Source: Leucaena leucocephala (Eukaryota > Streptophyta > Magnoliopsida > Fabales > Fabaceae). From it: a stretch of DNA of 64,000 nt. The translations under genes and the position numbers were made by a program. Under the pieces are notes generated by a model. It was not told the DNA's origin. It worked only from the letters and a program-made list of their open reading frames with translations, and ran no database searches. The first letter of the stretch is position 1, and each line of letters begins with the position of its first letter. The DNA is taken from assembly GCA_037074615.1 (NCBI GenBank), contig CM073547.1, positions 1,178,001 to 1,242,000 on the forward strand, read 5' to 3'. Of this stretch, positions 36,934 through 48,963 are shown in pieces.

Positions 36934-39900
36934 ATGCGTGCTTCTCCTTGCTCTGCATTCATCCTCTTTCGCGCCATCTCCTACAGTCACCCTAGCCGTC
37001 TCCGCCACCGCCTCTTCACATCTTCCTCGACTCTCTCCCCTCATTCTCTCATCAAATTCCGTCTCTTTTCCTGGCTGTCCGCGTCCAGCGTCGAGCAGTT
37101 GGGGAACGATTCGACGCCATCTACTTATGAGCAATAATCCTTGGAGTTTTCTACTTTGAGAGAGCTTGAAGTTTTCGATTTTGACAAGTATTCTGCAGCA
37201 ACCGACTTGAAGCACCTATCGACCCCCGACCTGGGGTGAAGGATTTGAGCGAGCTGCCGGAGCAGTGGCGGAGAGCCAGGTTGGCGTGGTTGTGTAAGGA
37301 ATTGCCAGCGCACAAGGCAGGGACATTGGTTCAAATACTGAATGGGCAAAAGAAATGGCTGAGGCAGGATGCTGCTGCTTATGTTGTGGTGCATTGCATG
37401 CGAATTCGCGAGAATGAGACTGGGTTTAAGGTAAGCCTAATTCTTCGCCATTTTGCCTCAAGTCCTGAATTTTGTGAGAAAGAGAAGGGGGTGGGGGGGA
37501 GCCAATGAAAATGGAACCGTCGATACATTTAAGTATATTCGCCAAATATTTTACCTACAAATAGTAAGTTTTCTTATTATAAATTCCAGTACTTTAAGGC
37601 TAACTTTGTCCAAAATTCTATCTGGCAAGAATTTGATTGTATTTCCTTCAAAAAGAAAAAAAGAAAAAAGGAAATGAATTGGATTACAATTCTGGTAAAA
37701 CGATTACGATGTCTTGTAGGAATGATACTTGATATCCCTAAAATTTTATAGTTTGATGGAAGGATGAAAAAATGTAAACTCATTGTCTTCTTTTTGTGGC
37801 TTTAGTAAATGTCGAGTAAAATGCGCGCCATGTCTTCGGGGAATGATAGTTCTTGGAACTTGGAAGTATAATAAAATGCTAATCCATTCCTTCTTTGTAT
37901 GGTTGTAGTAAGTATTGGGTTCTAAATGTTATAAAGCTTCCCTTTTGCTATAATACACAACTATAATTCATCTTGTAATTCATTTCCCTGTAACTTTGTC
38001 ATCAAAGCTAAATTTCCCAGGATGTGTGTTGCTTATTCTATATTTTTTAATGCCCTTTTATTTTTGGCTACCATTACTCCCCTATTTGGTTACTTATGAG
38101 AGAATTCTATACTTTTTACTGTAAGGTTGAATTTGCTTACGCTTGACAATTTCTTTCTTTCTCTTCTTTTCCTCTTTTTGTCTGTCTTTTTTAAAGGTAT
38201 ACGAATGGATGATGCAACAACATTGTCATCGATTTGATTTTGCTCTTGCTACCAAGCTAGCAGATTACATGGGTAAGGAGCGGAAGTTTTCAAGGTGTTG
38301 TGAGATATTTCATGACATAATTAATCAAGGCCGTGTCCCAAGTGAATCGACCTTTCATATATTAATTGTTGCTTATCTTAGTGCACCTGTTCAGGTTTGT
38401 TTGGAGGAAGCATGCACCATTTATAATCAAATGATTCAGTTAGGAGGTTACCAGCCACGCCTGAGATTGCATAACTCCCTCTTCAAATCTCTTGTCAGCA
38501 AACCAGGGGTTTCATCAAAGCATTATCTTAAACAAGCAGAATTTATTTACCATAATTTGGTTACAACTGGTCTTGACATACATAAAGATGTTTATGGTGG
38601 CCTAATTTGGCTACATAGCTATCAGGATATCATAGATAAAGAAAGAATAGCAGCATTGAGGGAAGAGATGCTGCAGGCTGGAATTGGTGAGGGTAAAGAA
38701 GTGCTTCTATATGTATTGAGGGCTTGTGCAAGGGAGGGGGATGTGGAGGAAGCAGAAAAGGCTTGGCTCGGACTTATCCAGTCTGAAAGTGGCCCCCCAT
38801 CACTAGTTTTGTGCACTTGATGGAAGTCTACTCGAAGGTTAGAAAACCTATGAAGTCTTTGGAGGTATTCAGGAAGATGCAGGAGCAACTAGGGGAAACA
38901 AGTGCTGCAGCATATAATAAGATAATAGGGATACTATGCAAATCTTATGAAACTGAACAAGCAGAATCAATAATGGCAGATTTTTTATTGAGTGGTCTGA
39001 ATCCCCTCTCACCATCATATGCCAATTTACTGAACATTTATTTCAAATTGAACTTACATGATAAGTTGGAGCTGGTATTTCATCAATGCCTAGAGAAATG
39101 CGGTCCTAATAATGCCATATACAGTATATACTTGGATTCTTTGGTGAAGGTCGGCAACCTTGACAAGGCCGAGGATATCTTTAACCAAATGATTAGTGAT
39201 ATTGCTATTGGTGTTAATGGCCGATCGTGCAGCATCATCTTGAGTGGTTACCTGTCTTCTGGAAATCATGTAAAAGCTGAGGAAATATATGATTTGATGT
39301 GCCAGAAAAAGTATGATATTGAAACCTCATCAATGGAGAAGCTTGAACATATTCTAAGCTTGAGCAGGAAAATTGTCATAAAACCAACAAGACTGAAGCT
39401 AAGCAAGGAGCAGAGAGAAATATTAATTGGGTTGCTTTTAGGCGGCTTGCAGATTGGTTCAGATGAACAAAGGAAGAATCACATTGTCCGTTTTGATTTC
39501 GATGGTATTTCTGGCTGCCACCATCTCTTGAGGAGTCATATACATGGCCAGTTCCATGAGTTGTTGCATCCTTCCTGTAAGCCAAGTGATGATACTGAAA
39601 ATATACCTGATAAGTTTTTTACAATTTCAAGCTCTTATTTTTGCTTCTATGCGGATCAGTTTTGGTCGCAAGGTCAGCCTTCGATTCCAAAACTAGCCCA
39701 TAGGTGGCTGTCACCATGTGTTCTGGCATACTGGTACATGTATGGTGGCCATCGAAGGTCATCAGGAGATATTCTACTAAAGATAAGAGGGAGACGCGAT
39801 GGTGTTGAGAAGATAGTCGCTAAGCTTAAAGCCATGTCCATATATTGCAAAGTAAAGAGGAAGGGCAGGACATTTTGGATTGGTATACTTGGAAGCAATG

Positions 39901-40055
39901 CCACTTGGTTTTGGAAACTGGTAGAACCTTATATTTTAGAGGACATAAAAGATTTTCTTAAAGCAGGTGATCAGACATTGGGGAGTAATTCTGCAGAAAC
40001 TCAAAACATTAGCTTTAGCAGTGACTCAGACAACGATGAAAAAGGGTCAAACTAG
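36934..40055 (+). CDS. OTP51-like PPR protein with two LAGLIDADG motifs, disrupted by one stop and two frameshifts
   Basis: This matches the plant family of OTP51, a chloroplast PPR protein with a LAGLIDADG maturase-like C-terminus needed to splice the second intron of plastid ycf3. Exon 1 is 36934-37430 and exon 2 is 38197-40055. A Ser/Arg-rich transit-type N-terminus (MRASPCSAFILFRAIS) is followed by the conserved block ELPEQWRRARLAWLCKELPA, PPR repeats (about 38270-39350), LAGLIDADG helix 1 (LIGLLLGGLQIGSD, about 39424-39465) and helix 2 (LSPCVLAYWYMYGG, about 39709-39750). Three lesions interrupt it: an in-frame TAA at 37135-37137, a frame change at the GGGG run 37233-37236, and a second at the C6 run 38793-38798; each frameshift fits one lost base. 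Otherwise the frame spans about 785 codons. It is either a young pseudogene or a correct gene with assembly errors. Confidence 0.85.
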
Positions 40056-40153
40056 GTTTGATGATTATGCATTGGACGCAGATTACTTTTAAGGAGCTCG
40101 CCTGTTCAGATTATGCTTTCTCTCTCGTAACAAGAACATAGTTAATTTTTAGA

Positions 40154-40325
40154 TTAATACTATATTTAGTCCTATAAATTTACTTTAATTTTGGTTTTGG
40201 TCCCTCAAGGGGCAAAATAATCCAGATTTTTATTAAATAATAAGAACTAATATTTTAGATGGAAAGAAACTTGATGAACTAAAATCAAAATGAGAACAAA
40301 TTTGAGGGACTAAGAATTGTATTAA
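40154..40325. mobile_element. MITE-like element, 172 bp, just downstream of the OTP51-like gene
   Basis: The ends form an inverted repeat of about 27 bp: TTAATACTATATTTAGTCC on the left and GGGACTAAGAATTGTATTAA on the right. The interior is A/T-rich with no coding capacity. Boundaries beyond TTAA are ambiguous, so the superfamily is not assigned. Confidence 0.55.
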
Positions 40326-40469
40326 CCCTTGATTTTTCTCTATTTTTAGAGTTTATTTTGGTAGGGTAGCTAAATGAAGGATTTCTTTGACAATTGTATA
40401 TACATGGTTGTATAGAAATTTGAGAATGACCACATTATCTGATGAATTTACGTAAAGGAATTAAAAGTA

Positions 40470-41449
40470 ATGTCTGGTATTATTATTCTTTGCTGTGGCA
40501 TGGTTAGCACTGTTCATGGTTATTCTTTGAAACAGACTTATCCTTTTAATGGTAAGTGTGAAGTATCTTTTGCACCAAGCAATGACACAGGACAATCTGA
40601 AATGGGAGCTAATAACATATTTCCTGTCGAGTCATACATTGCTGACGAAATCGTGCAGATAAGAGGTATGTTAATGTAATAATTATCTTTGCCATAATGA
40701 TGCTTTTGCAAGTCTTCTTCATAGAATAGTATTTAATCAATGGTATAGAAAAATACATCCTTTTGGCTGCTGGCAAGTCAGTTTGGGACCTCCAAACATG
40801 ATCCCAAACACACCCTTAGTTCTACCGCGTTTTGATCCCTACATTATATTTTTTGGTTTGTGGGACCTACTTGTTTGAATTTTTTTTTTGTGCTGGGTGC
40901 AAGTAGTGGGCCAAGTTCAAAACAAAAGAGAAGACACAAACTCTTGGGTCTTGTGGGGAAAATCTCGATTTGGTTTTGTGCTTCAAGAGACGTAACAGAT
41001 GCCTTGAACTGATAGCTGGATTACATTCTTTTGCCGGGTCAGTTTGTAGAGTGTGCCCTTTCAATTTGGGCAGTTTAACAAAATATTCAAAGGCATCTGA
41101 AGGCCCTCTAGTCTTCTCACCGCCTCATCATGGCTCGTATTTTTATTTTTAAAGTGTACAGGAAGACCTCGAGTTGACCTACCCATTCAACATGAGCCTA
41201 AATTAAAGTTAGCTAACTTGTGGCTTAAAACTTGCTTTTTGCCTCAAAGTTACAAGGACAGTGCCAGGTCGGTGCTTTTACGATATATTTGGAGGAGTTT
41301 TGTGTGTGTGTGAGTCATCGAGGGAAAATAATGTGGTTCCTCACTGTACGGAGCTTTGCTATAATGGGCGTGGTCCTTGCAAAAAAGCAACGTTATCACA
41401 GTCGGATGGGACATTAAACCGTTTGGGGAACTGGTTCATTGAACTGTGA
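40470..41449 (+). CDS. possible two-exon gene for a small secreted Cys-rich protein
   Basis: Exon 1 (40470 to about 40670) encodes MSGIIILCCGMVSTVHG, a plausible signal peptide, then YSLKQTYPFNGKCEVSFAP. Donor AG/GTATGT and acceptor AAAG/TTACAAG (exon 2 from about 41249) join in frame. The continuation is GRCFYDIFGGVLCVCESS, VPHCTELCYNGRGPCKK and a stop at 41447-41449. Cysteine spacing (CVC, CTELC, GPC) looks structured. Just after the splice another frame reads LQGQCQVG, so a single-base lesion is also possible. I do not recognise the family; it could be a real secreted peptide gene or a remnant. Confidence 0.35.
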
Positions 41450-44400
41450 TAGTGTGATCAGACCAGACCGGGCGGTCTGATCCGATTCTGATAACCTTGC
41501 AATACAGCACATCATATTTTGCTTTTAATTGCATTTAAAAATTATAATTATATTAGACCCAACTGAATTTAGAGCACATGAGAATGTGGGTACTCAAGTC
41601 CTTCCCCCTCTAATGATTTTTCCTTTTAACATGTGAGCTATTGTCTTACCACAATAAAACCACATGGCTATTGCTTCCACAGTTTCTCTCTCTTTTATCT
41701 TACCCACGCTCATCATGGTGTATTTTGATTTCGAACCTAAGTGATGGATTATTCCTTTTTTTTAATTAAAGCTCCTAATTATTAAATTATTTGCAGTGTT
41801 GTTTGTCTATTCTTATATGTGCCTAAAATACAATTTTCATTCACAATTTTTTTAACAAACGATTACCAAATTAATTGGGTATTCATTTCCTCGATCCTCC
41901 TATGAGATTTCCCCTCCATTTTTTTTTGAAAATTTAAAACGAAACAAAATATTTCCAAAAACTTGTTTAGAAATAAGTTAGCTGCTATATATTAACTCTT
42001 TGCATCAATATAAAGATTCAGGAAAATAGAGGAGGGGAGGGCTTTTTTTTTTGTCCAACTGGTTTATTGGAACTTTGTCATGACTACATCCAGATTTGAC
42101 ATGTGTCACACACCTGACTATAGTAGGTAAGTTTCTTAATGGAGATTTTTTGTATACTTCAAAGTTCGAATTCAAAATCATGTTTAAGCGATACTGAACC
42201 GTTTATTACTCGAATTAACTCATGTTGGTGGAGGGAAGGGCTTTTAAAAGGGTAGTTAAAATTTATTCCATGGATTGAATTATTTGAAAAAAAAATTATG
42301 CATTAAGTTCCATGGTTATTTGAAAAAATAAATGCCCACTAAAAAAAAAATCCTATAAAGATCCAAGCATTCAAATGGTTGGCCTTTTATGACAAACGCA
42401 TGCACCTTGAAAATGATCCGACTGTTTGTGTATAAATGGATTGCGTAGGTTATAATTGTTCCTATTTCTTCGATTTAAATAATTATCCTGTTTTGTCCAT
42501 ATGCAAATAGGAGTCCTAGAACACTATCCTCATACTTCGTCTAAATTTTTTAACCTTTTATCATTAAATATTTTAATGAGATTATAATATTTCTAAATTT
42601 TTAATAACCTACTCTTTTAATTAATTTGTATAAATTATATTTACTTAAAATTTCAATTAAATATTTAAAATAAGAACATAATAACCCTTTCATAAAAATT
42701 ATTCTTTAAATTTACCTATGCCACAAATTAAAAGGCAATTATTGAAATATTGGGACATGCGAATTCTGGAACACTCTTCCCAGACTAGCCATAATGCAAA
42801 TTCCTGAACTGGAAAGTGAGACTTTTTCTTTCTTTTGGTCCAACATGTGAGTGATTCATTCTTGCATGAATAAGGGAACCTTATCATTATACTGTAGGTT
42901 TTGCGCATGAAGATAAAAGCTACATGCAAATACCTTTTGAGTTTTCCTTTCCTGTCCAAATCTTCTTGCTCACTATATTTTTTCTTTATTTTCCCCACAA
43001 ATCAAAATTAATCTTTAAACTAAAAAATCTCAATTATTCAGAGTCTTTTATACTCAAACGTTATAATTATAAGAAAGTCTTTGAACAACAACAAGCACTA
43101 GTTCAAATTGAAGGAGTTTTACTGTTTAAGCACGAGTTTTTGAGTTCATCTCTTTTAAAGATTACTTTTAATTAAACTTAATAATACTTAAATTTAAACT
43201 AATTAGATAATTATATAAAAATAAAAATAAAAATAAAGACTTTGAACTGAATTTACATTGTCATCACTTGTACTTGTATTAGTACATTTTTTTCTTTCAT
43301 AAAGGGATTAACCTCTTTATTAGTGCGTGAAAGTACCCTTTTTGAACTTTGAATTTTTCTTTGAAATAAGGTTTCAGAAAGATTTAAGCTTTGAGGAAAG
43401 TAAGATTATTAATTAGCATCATATTCGAGGAGTTGAAAAAAATTCGAGATGTTAGAAAAAGGAGAAAGGTGAAAAATGATGATAAGTGGTGCTAGTGTGA
43501 CATGGGAGATTAGTAAGTGGATTTATTACAAGAACTCTAATCATAAACCCCACAAAAACAAAAACAGAACATAGACAGAGACATCAATCCCAAAAAGCAA
43601 TCGCCTCATAATCTAGTGATGAACTATTTAGCTTTATATCATGGTCCATTATTAAAGGCTATCTGTGTTTATTTCCATCTTCACCAAGATGGCCAAAATA
43701 AATAAATAAATAAATAAATTTTTTTAACGTATACATTTTGTTAAAATAAAATGTATGAATAAAATTTGATCAAGCTCATCTAAAGTTTGATTGAGGAGTA
43801 TTTTTGTGTCGTATTTTTATTAATAAATATTCAAGTTTCTTATGTTTAACACATATTGTGAAAGTTTTTATTTACTCTGCACGATATGATATAAAAATAA
43901 CTTTTACCTGGTATGGTTTATTTTTTTTAGAATACTAAAATTAAATTAACTTAAATATGTCTATGATCGCTTAAAATGATGAATCCGTAATTTGTTAATT
44001 TTACACAGAAAATAATTTTTATTACAAAAGAAAAATGATGAGAAAAGAGTGAGTTACTTAGAAGAGCTGAATAATATGTTCAAAATAAAATAAGTAACAC
44101 ACGTAAATAATTTATATAAATTAAGAAATAAATAATCGATTTTATTTTGTAAAAAGAAGAACTCAAATTTAAATCAATCTCATAAAATTTATTTATCGAT
44201 ATATTTATCGTATTTTGATTTCGTAAGTGAAAAATAAGTTACTCTCTAGGCTTCTAGGGAGATTATATCTGACATCAAATAAAAAATAAATAAAGTAGCT
44301 TTATCTATATATTTGTCTTTGATTATTCTTTTTATTGAACAAATCTATAGTGACTGATAGGGGAGAAAATAATGAGAAGGAGACAATAATAATAGATGCG

Positions 44401-44507
44401 TTCATAAGGGATAGACGTGACAGGAACAGCAATGAATGAATAACATCAATCACGTGAAAGATTCTCTTTAATCTGCTTTTGATCGCCAAGAAAGAATTTG
44501 GCCAGTG

Positions 44508-44544
44508 TCTTCTCCTTCTCCTTCTCCTTCTCCTTCTCCTTCTC
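44508..44544 (+). repeat. (CTTCTC)n microsatellite
   Basis: About six tandem copies of a CTTCTC-type hexamer. An overlapping open frame reads as Ser-Pro repeats (44505-44753) but ends in unrecognisable sequence, so I treat the repeat as noncoding. Confidence 0.85.
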
Positions 44545-47500
44545 AGAGAAAGCTATCGCATAAGGTATCTCTCTTCTGTTCTTCTCTCTCTGAATTTAAC
44601 CAAGTTGAGGCCGCTCCATCTTTGTTGACAGTGAAAGCAAATGCGCCCATTCATGGAACCTGCAGGCTCAGCCTTTTAGCAGCACGATATTACAATCTTA
44701 TTTTTAACGTAGCAAAAAATATTATTAAATATTATTTGTCGGGAGAGCTATAATATAATTGGCGATGCTTGCCCTGTTAATAAAACTTACTCTATCATCC
44801 ATGTCATTCTAAACTCTAAATCAGACTTCGAAGCCAATAGACTTGTAATATACTAGGATAATTTTTTTTATGAATAAAATATTATAAGTTTGATTCTATT
44901 TATAATTTTTTACTGTTAATATCCATATTTTAATGTTAAAAAAATGCGACAAGATAAAATGAGTTGATAACAAGGCAGTGATTGGTTAGTAAGAGAGAAG
45001 GTAGGTGGTGGATAAGTATGAGGAGGGGGGTGGGCGGGAGAGAGATACAATATCATGGAATGTGTTGGATTCATCTTTAGAAGCAAGGGAGGGTATCCCT
45101 TGACATGAGACTATGCCTTCTTTTAGTTGGCAATTGCCCTTAATAATACTTGAATTCTAGTATACCGGTACTGCATAACATCCTTCACAGGGCTGATAAT
45201 TATGATGTATAAAAATATAGCAGGTATTATTGGGTACTCTAAATAGATATATCAATACTTAATTCTCTAAATAAATATTTATAAGAATCTTTCTTTAATA
45301 AAACCGCGATATATATTATCAATAGTATATATGTAAATATAAATCTCTCAGATGAAGATTAATATTATATGTACCCCACAATTGTGTCTGTTTGAAAGAG
45401 AACAAATAATAAATAAAAGGAGAATTACATATAATAAGTTTCATAAAAAAGAATTTATTATAACAAGAATATTATAAAATTATAAAATAATCAAATAGTT
45501 TTAAGAGATCTAAGACTAATAAATTTAATTTTTATAATTATCAAACTACTCTTATATATAAATGATAAGACTATTAATAATAATTTAAAATGACACAAAT
45601 AATAATTGAAAGTATACAGTGACAATTTAGATTAACATAAATAATAATTAAGAGTATAAGATAACAATTCTCAATTATTATTTGTATCGTTTACAACTTT
45701 AATTATCATTTATATTATTTTAAATTGTCATCATACTCCTAAAAAATTATCATTTATATATAAGATAACTTGATAATTATATAAATTAAATTTATTACTT
45801 CTAAATTCTTTGATACTATTTAATTATTTAATAATTTTATGAGTTTTTTTATAATAATTTATTTTCCACTGGACTTCTGTATAATTTTCGATAAATAAAA
45901 AGATATTATACTGACTTAGACGCATCCTCTCTCATACCCCATCACCTATGCCTTCTCTTCCATCCATCATTACTTCCATCGCTAGCCTCTTCCCCAAAGA
46001 ATCTTATGCCCTTTGACCGCTTTCCCCCTGCCCCATCTTCTTCCGCATAAAAGAATAATCCGTTAGCATTATAAAAAATATTTTTGCAGTGAGATATATA
46101 TATATATAAGTTTTTTTAAGGGAGTAAAAATAATTTAATGTAATAAATAAAGTAAACAGTGCGAGGGCATTATGGGAAATGGAGGAGGCAGTTGTGGGGG
46201 TGGATTCTTTGGTTGGAAGTATCCGACAATCCAGTGGTGATGCGGTAAATCGGGGCGATCCATTTCTCAATTCAGACTGGATGTTCAAGATAAGTATTTT
46301 TTTAAAGAAATAATAATTAATGGTGAAATTATTTGAGTTAAATAATAAAAGCGCATGAATCTCAATAATAAGCATCTATTAAAATAAATAAAAAGGAGAG
46401 CAAATGGTGGAGCGAGAGAGATTCTCAATTCGTTGCAAGGAAATGGAATTTAACGGTTGTAAAAGCTTGTCCTTTTCGGTTCAGGAATAATTCATACAAT
46501 TAAATAAAAGGCATTCTAAAAGGAAAATAGAAAAAAGCATCTGTTGAGGTGTAATGTTCCAGATGTGAATCCGAGGCAAAATCGAAGATGGGTCCCACTT
46601 GACCTTAAAGATTCGTTATCTCTTCAGCTCTGACACGATGTTGAGTTGAGCATCCTCAAACCAAGTTTTGGAGGGTGAGCTCATCACGCGCACTCCTGTA
46701 CGTGTACGCCACCTACCAATAATGACTTGCCTAGTGTCCCCTCTACCAACGATAGATTCCCCTTCTTTTTAATTTCCTTTCTTATTGAAAAATATTAAGC
46801 CGATAATGTACGCATTGTACAGACAAGATTCTATCTGTCAGTTGAATAATTGCCTTTTCCTCTGGACCTAGTCAGTAAATTAAGGATAATATGCTTAAAC
46901 ATTGATGGGACAAGTTTTGTCTACGAGTATCTAAATTTAAATACCAATTATTTATATGTATTAAGTCCTTCAAAATGCCTCTATGAAGAAAAGCATATCA
47001 TAAACTTGTAATAATAATGATGATGATGACAATTTTCAATTATAGACAATACAAAGATATAACTTGTAGTGTGGACTTTCTTGCTCTTATTTGACGGCCA
47101 GTTAGGATGTGTGGAAGTTTGAAAAATGGCATCTTTTATTATGGGGAAAAAGAGACAATGGCATTTGTTTTCTAAAAACATGCTACATGTTGAGTGTATA
47201 AAATATAAATAATTAAATAAAGTGTTGGAGGGGGAGGGGGTATATATAATAATACACGTGGTGGAATCTCAATGAACCTATATATTCTACATTGGTGGCC
47301 TCGTTGCCTTGTTGGTTCCAAAAGCAGATGATTCTTGACTTAACATGGTAATAACTTTTCCATCTTTGACTCATGATAGCATATAATAATATTATACTAC
47401 TCTTCAATATCCACCGCCCCTTTGTTATACTTCACTTTTAAGAAAAACTACATTCTTATTTTTAAGGCAATATATATGTTGTCTTGTTAAAATTTTGTTG

Positions 47501-48216
47501 AATTTTTTTTACTATAGTACTTATGAATCAGTCACAATCTAATATTAATTTTAGACAATGAGTTTTTGATAAAAAAAAAGTAATAGCATATCTAATTTGT
47601 AAAAAAAATTATGCATAGCTCATTTTTGTAAAGAAGTATTCGAATATTATAATTATAATTTTATTAAAATTCAAATAATAAATCACCAACAGCTTCAACT
47701 ATTTTTCTCCACCTCATACCTAATAGCATTTTTTTTCTCCCCTCTTCAGAAGAGCATTAATTGTGTGATTCTAATTTTTTCATGAAAATACAATTTTTAA
47801 AATTTTCTGTCCACAAGTATTCCTTTAAAATTTTAATTATATGCAAATACTTTATAAACTTAGAAAAAAATAATTATAATTTTTAAGATTTAAATCTTTT
47901 CCTGATGTTATGTCAGCTTATTTTAATAGTCTTGTTATTATTGTTTCTCGAATTTACATCAAATATTTTACTGCACTCCCATACGATCTTACCTGCTTTG
48001 ATTTGAAGAACTGTTCGATCCACCTTTTTTTTTTCACGAGTATGATCAATAATTTGAAGAATTATGGCAATACATTCATAAAGTAAATATGTTATTTAAA
48101 GTTATATCATAAGTTAGAATGCGAGTTTTGTGTTTAATCACAGAGTTTAAAATGAGTCACACTTTTCTTAATTTATGAACATATAATATGATATTTTTAT
48201 GCTTATGTAATGTACA

Positions 48217-48260
48217 ATATATATATATATGTGTGTGCGCGTGCGCGCGTATATGTATAT
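48217..48260. repeat. 44-bp strictly alternating purine-pyrimidine tract (Z-DNA type)
   Basis: Every base from 48217 to 48260 alternates purine and pyrimidine: an (AT)n block, then (GT)n, a GC-rich core GCGCGTGCGCGCG, then back to TATAT. The GC/GT core is the classic Z-DNA-forming type, and the AT flanks favour strand opening. It lies about 750 bp upstream of the HHO gene start. Confidence 0.85.
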
Positions 48261-48603
48261 TAGGCGGGAACTACTTGTGTAGTCTGCAAAATTCAGAAAA
48301 TGAACCCATCCCAATTTATGAACAATATAGTTTGCCATAAATTTCATAAGGTGTACTATTTTCATAAAAATTGTGAAGGTAACATAGTAATGGGGAAATA
48401 ATTAATGGTGAGATGGAATTTTTGAGAACAAAAAGTGGCTTTTGTGAAAAACATTGGGCTAAACTAAATGCTGCGGGAGTTTGAATGAATCGCAAATAAG
48501 AAGATAGTCTATTGATTTTATTCGGGCCGGGGAGATTTTGGACATTTCCAAAGCGGAAAGGAGGCCGAACCGGGTTCAACGAGTTGAGTGTGAGAAAGAA
48601 GAG

Positions 48604-48610
48604 TATAAAG
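48604..48610 (+). promoter_or_regulatory. TATA box (TATAAAG) of the HHO-type gene
   Basis: TATAAAG lies in GAG-TATAAAG-GGAA about 355 bp upstream of the ATG. A pyrimidine-rich leader with (TC)n runs (48782-48799 and 48823-48836) follows, as is common in plant 5' leaders. Confidence 0.45.
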
Positions 48611-48781
48611 GGAATGGGTTTTAAATACGCGACGACCCGAAGGTGACTTGGAGAAAAACACGTCTAAACTCGGCGATGCTCTCAACTCTCTCCTCGCTTC
48701 CTCAGAATCTTGGCCTCTATTCAAACTTCGTTTCTTCTCCTCACATTCATTGAATCGCTTTTTTTTGTATTACTCCTTTTA

Positions 48782-48836
48782 TTCTCTCTCTCTCTCTCTG
48801 CAAACAAACAATTCAATCGCACCCTCTCTCTCTCCT
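48782..48836 (+). repeat. (TC)n microsatellites in the HHO leader
   Basis: Two short TC-dinucleotide runs are separated by a CAAACAAACAATTC-type spacer. They fall between the TATA box and the ATG at 48964, so they are probably transcribed leader sequence. Confidence 0.75.
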
Positions 48837-48963
48837 CCTTTATTCCTTCCTCTACCTATAAATTCCTTATTTATATTTGTACCTCTTAACTATTTTCGTC
48901 TCCTTGTTTGATAGAATCTCCTGGAAGCTCAGGGAGATCTGAATTTTAGGGATAGGATCTATA

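Larger units (their letters stand above)
41450..48600. other. long AT-rich spacer
   Basis: No gene was recognised in about 7 kb. It contains an imperfect palindrome with CAGACC/GGTCTG at about 41460-41480, an (AAAT)n run at 43695-43719, a CT-hexamer microsatellite at 44508-44544 and an alternating purine-pyrimidine tract at 48217-48260. Short open frames here lack splice context or recognisable products. Confidence 0.5.

Noticed and set aside
36749..37159. 136-codon frame overlapping the OTP51 first exon
   Set aside because: It needs a non-ATG start and is low-complexity Ser/Pro/Leu. The overlapping frame from 36934 gives a transit-type peptide and continues into the conserved protein.
44505..44753. 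Ser-Pro repeat protein
   Set aside because: The repeat is a CT-hexamer microsatellite; the frame then runs into unrelated A/T-rich sequence.
48316..48724. Minus-strand frames upstream of the HHO gene
   Set aside because: They overlap the HHO promoter and leader on the opposite strand, with no homology that I recognise.
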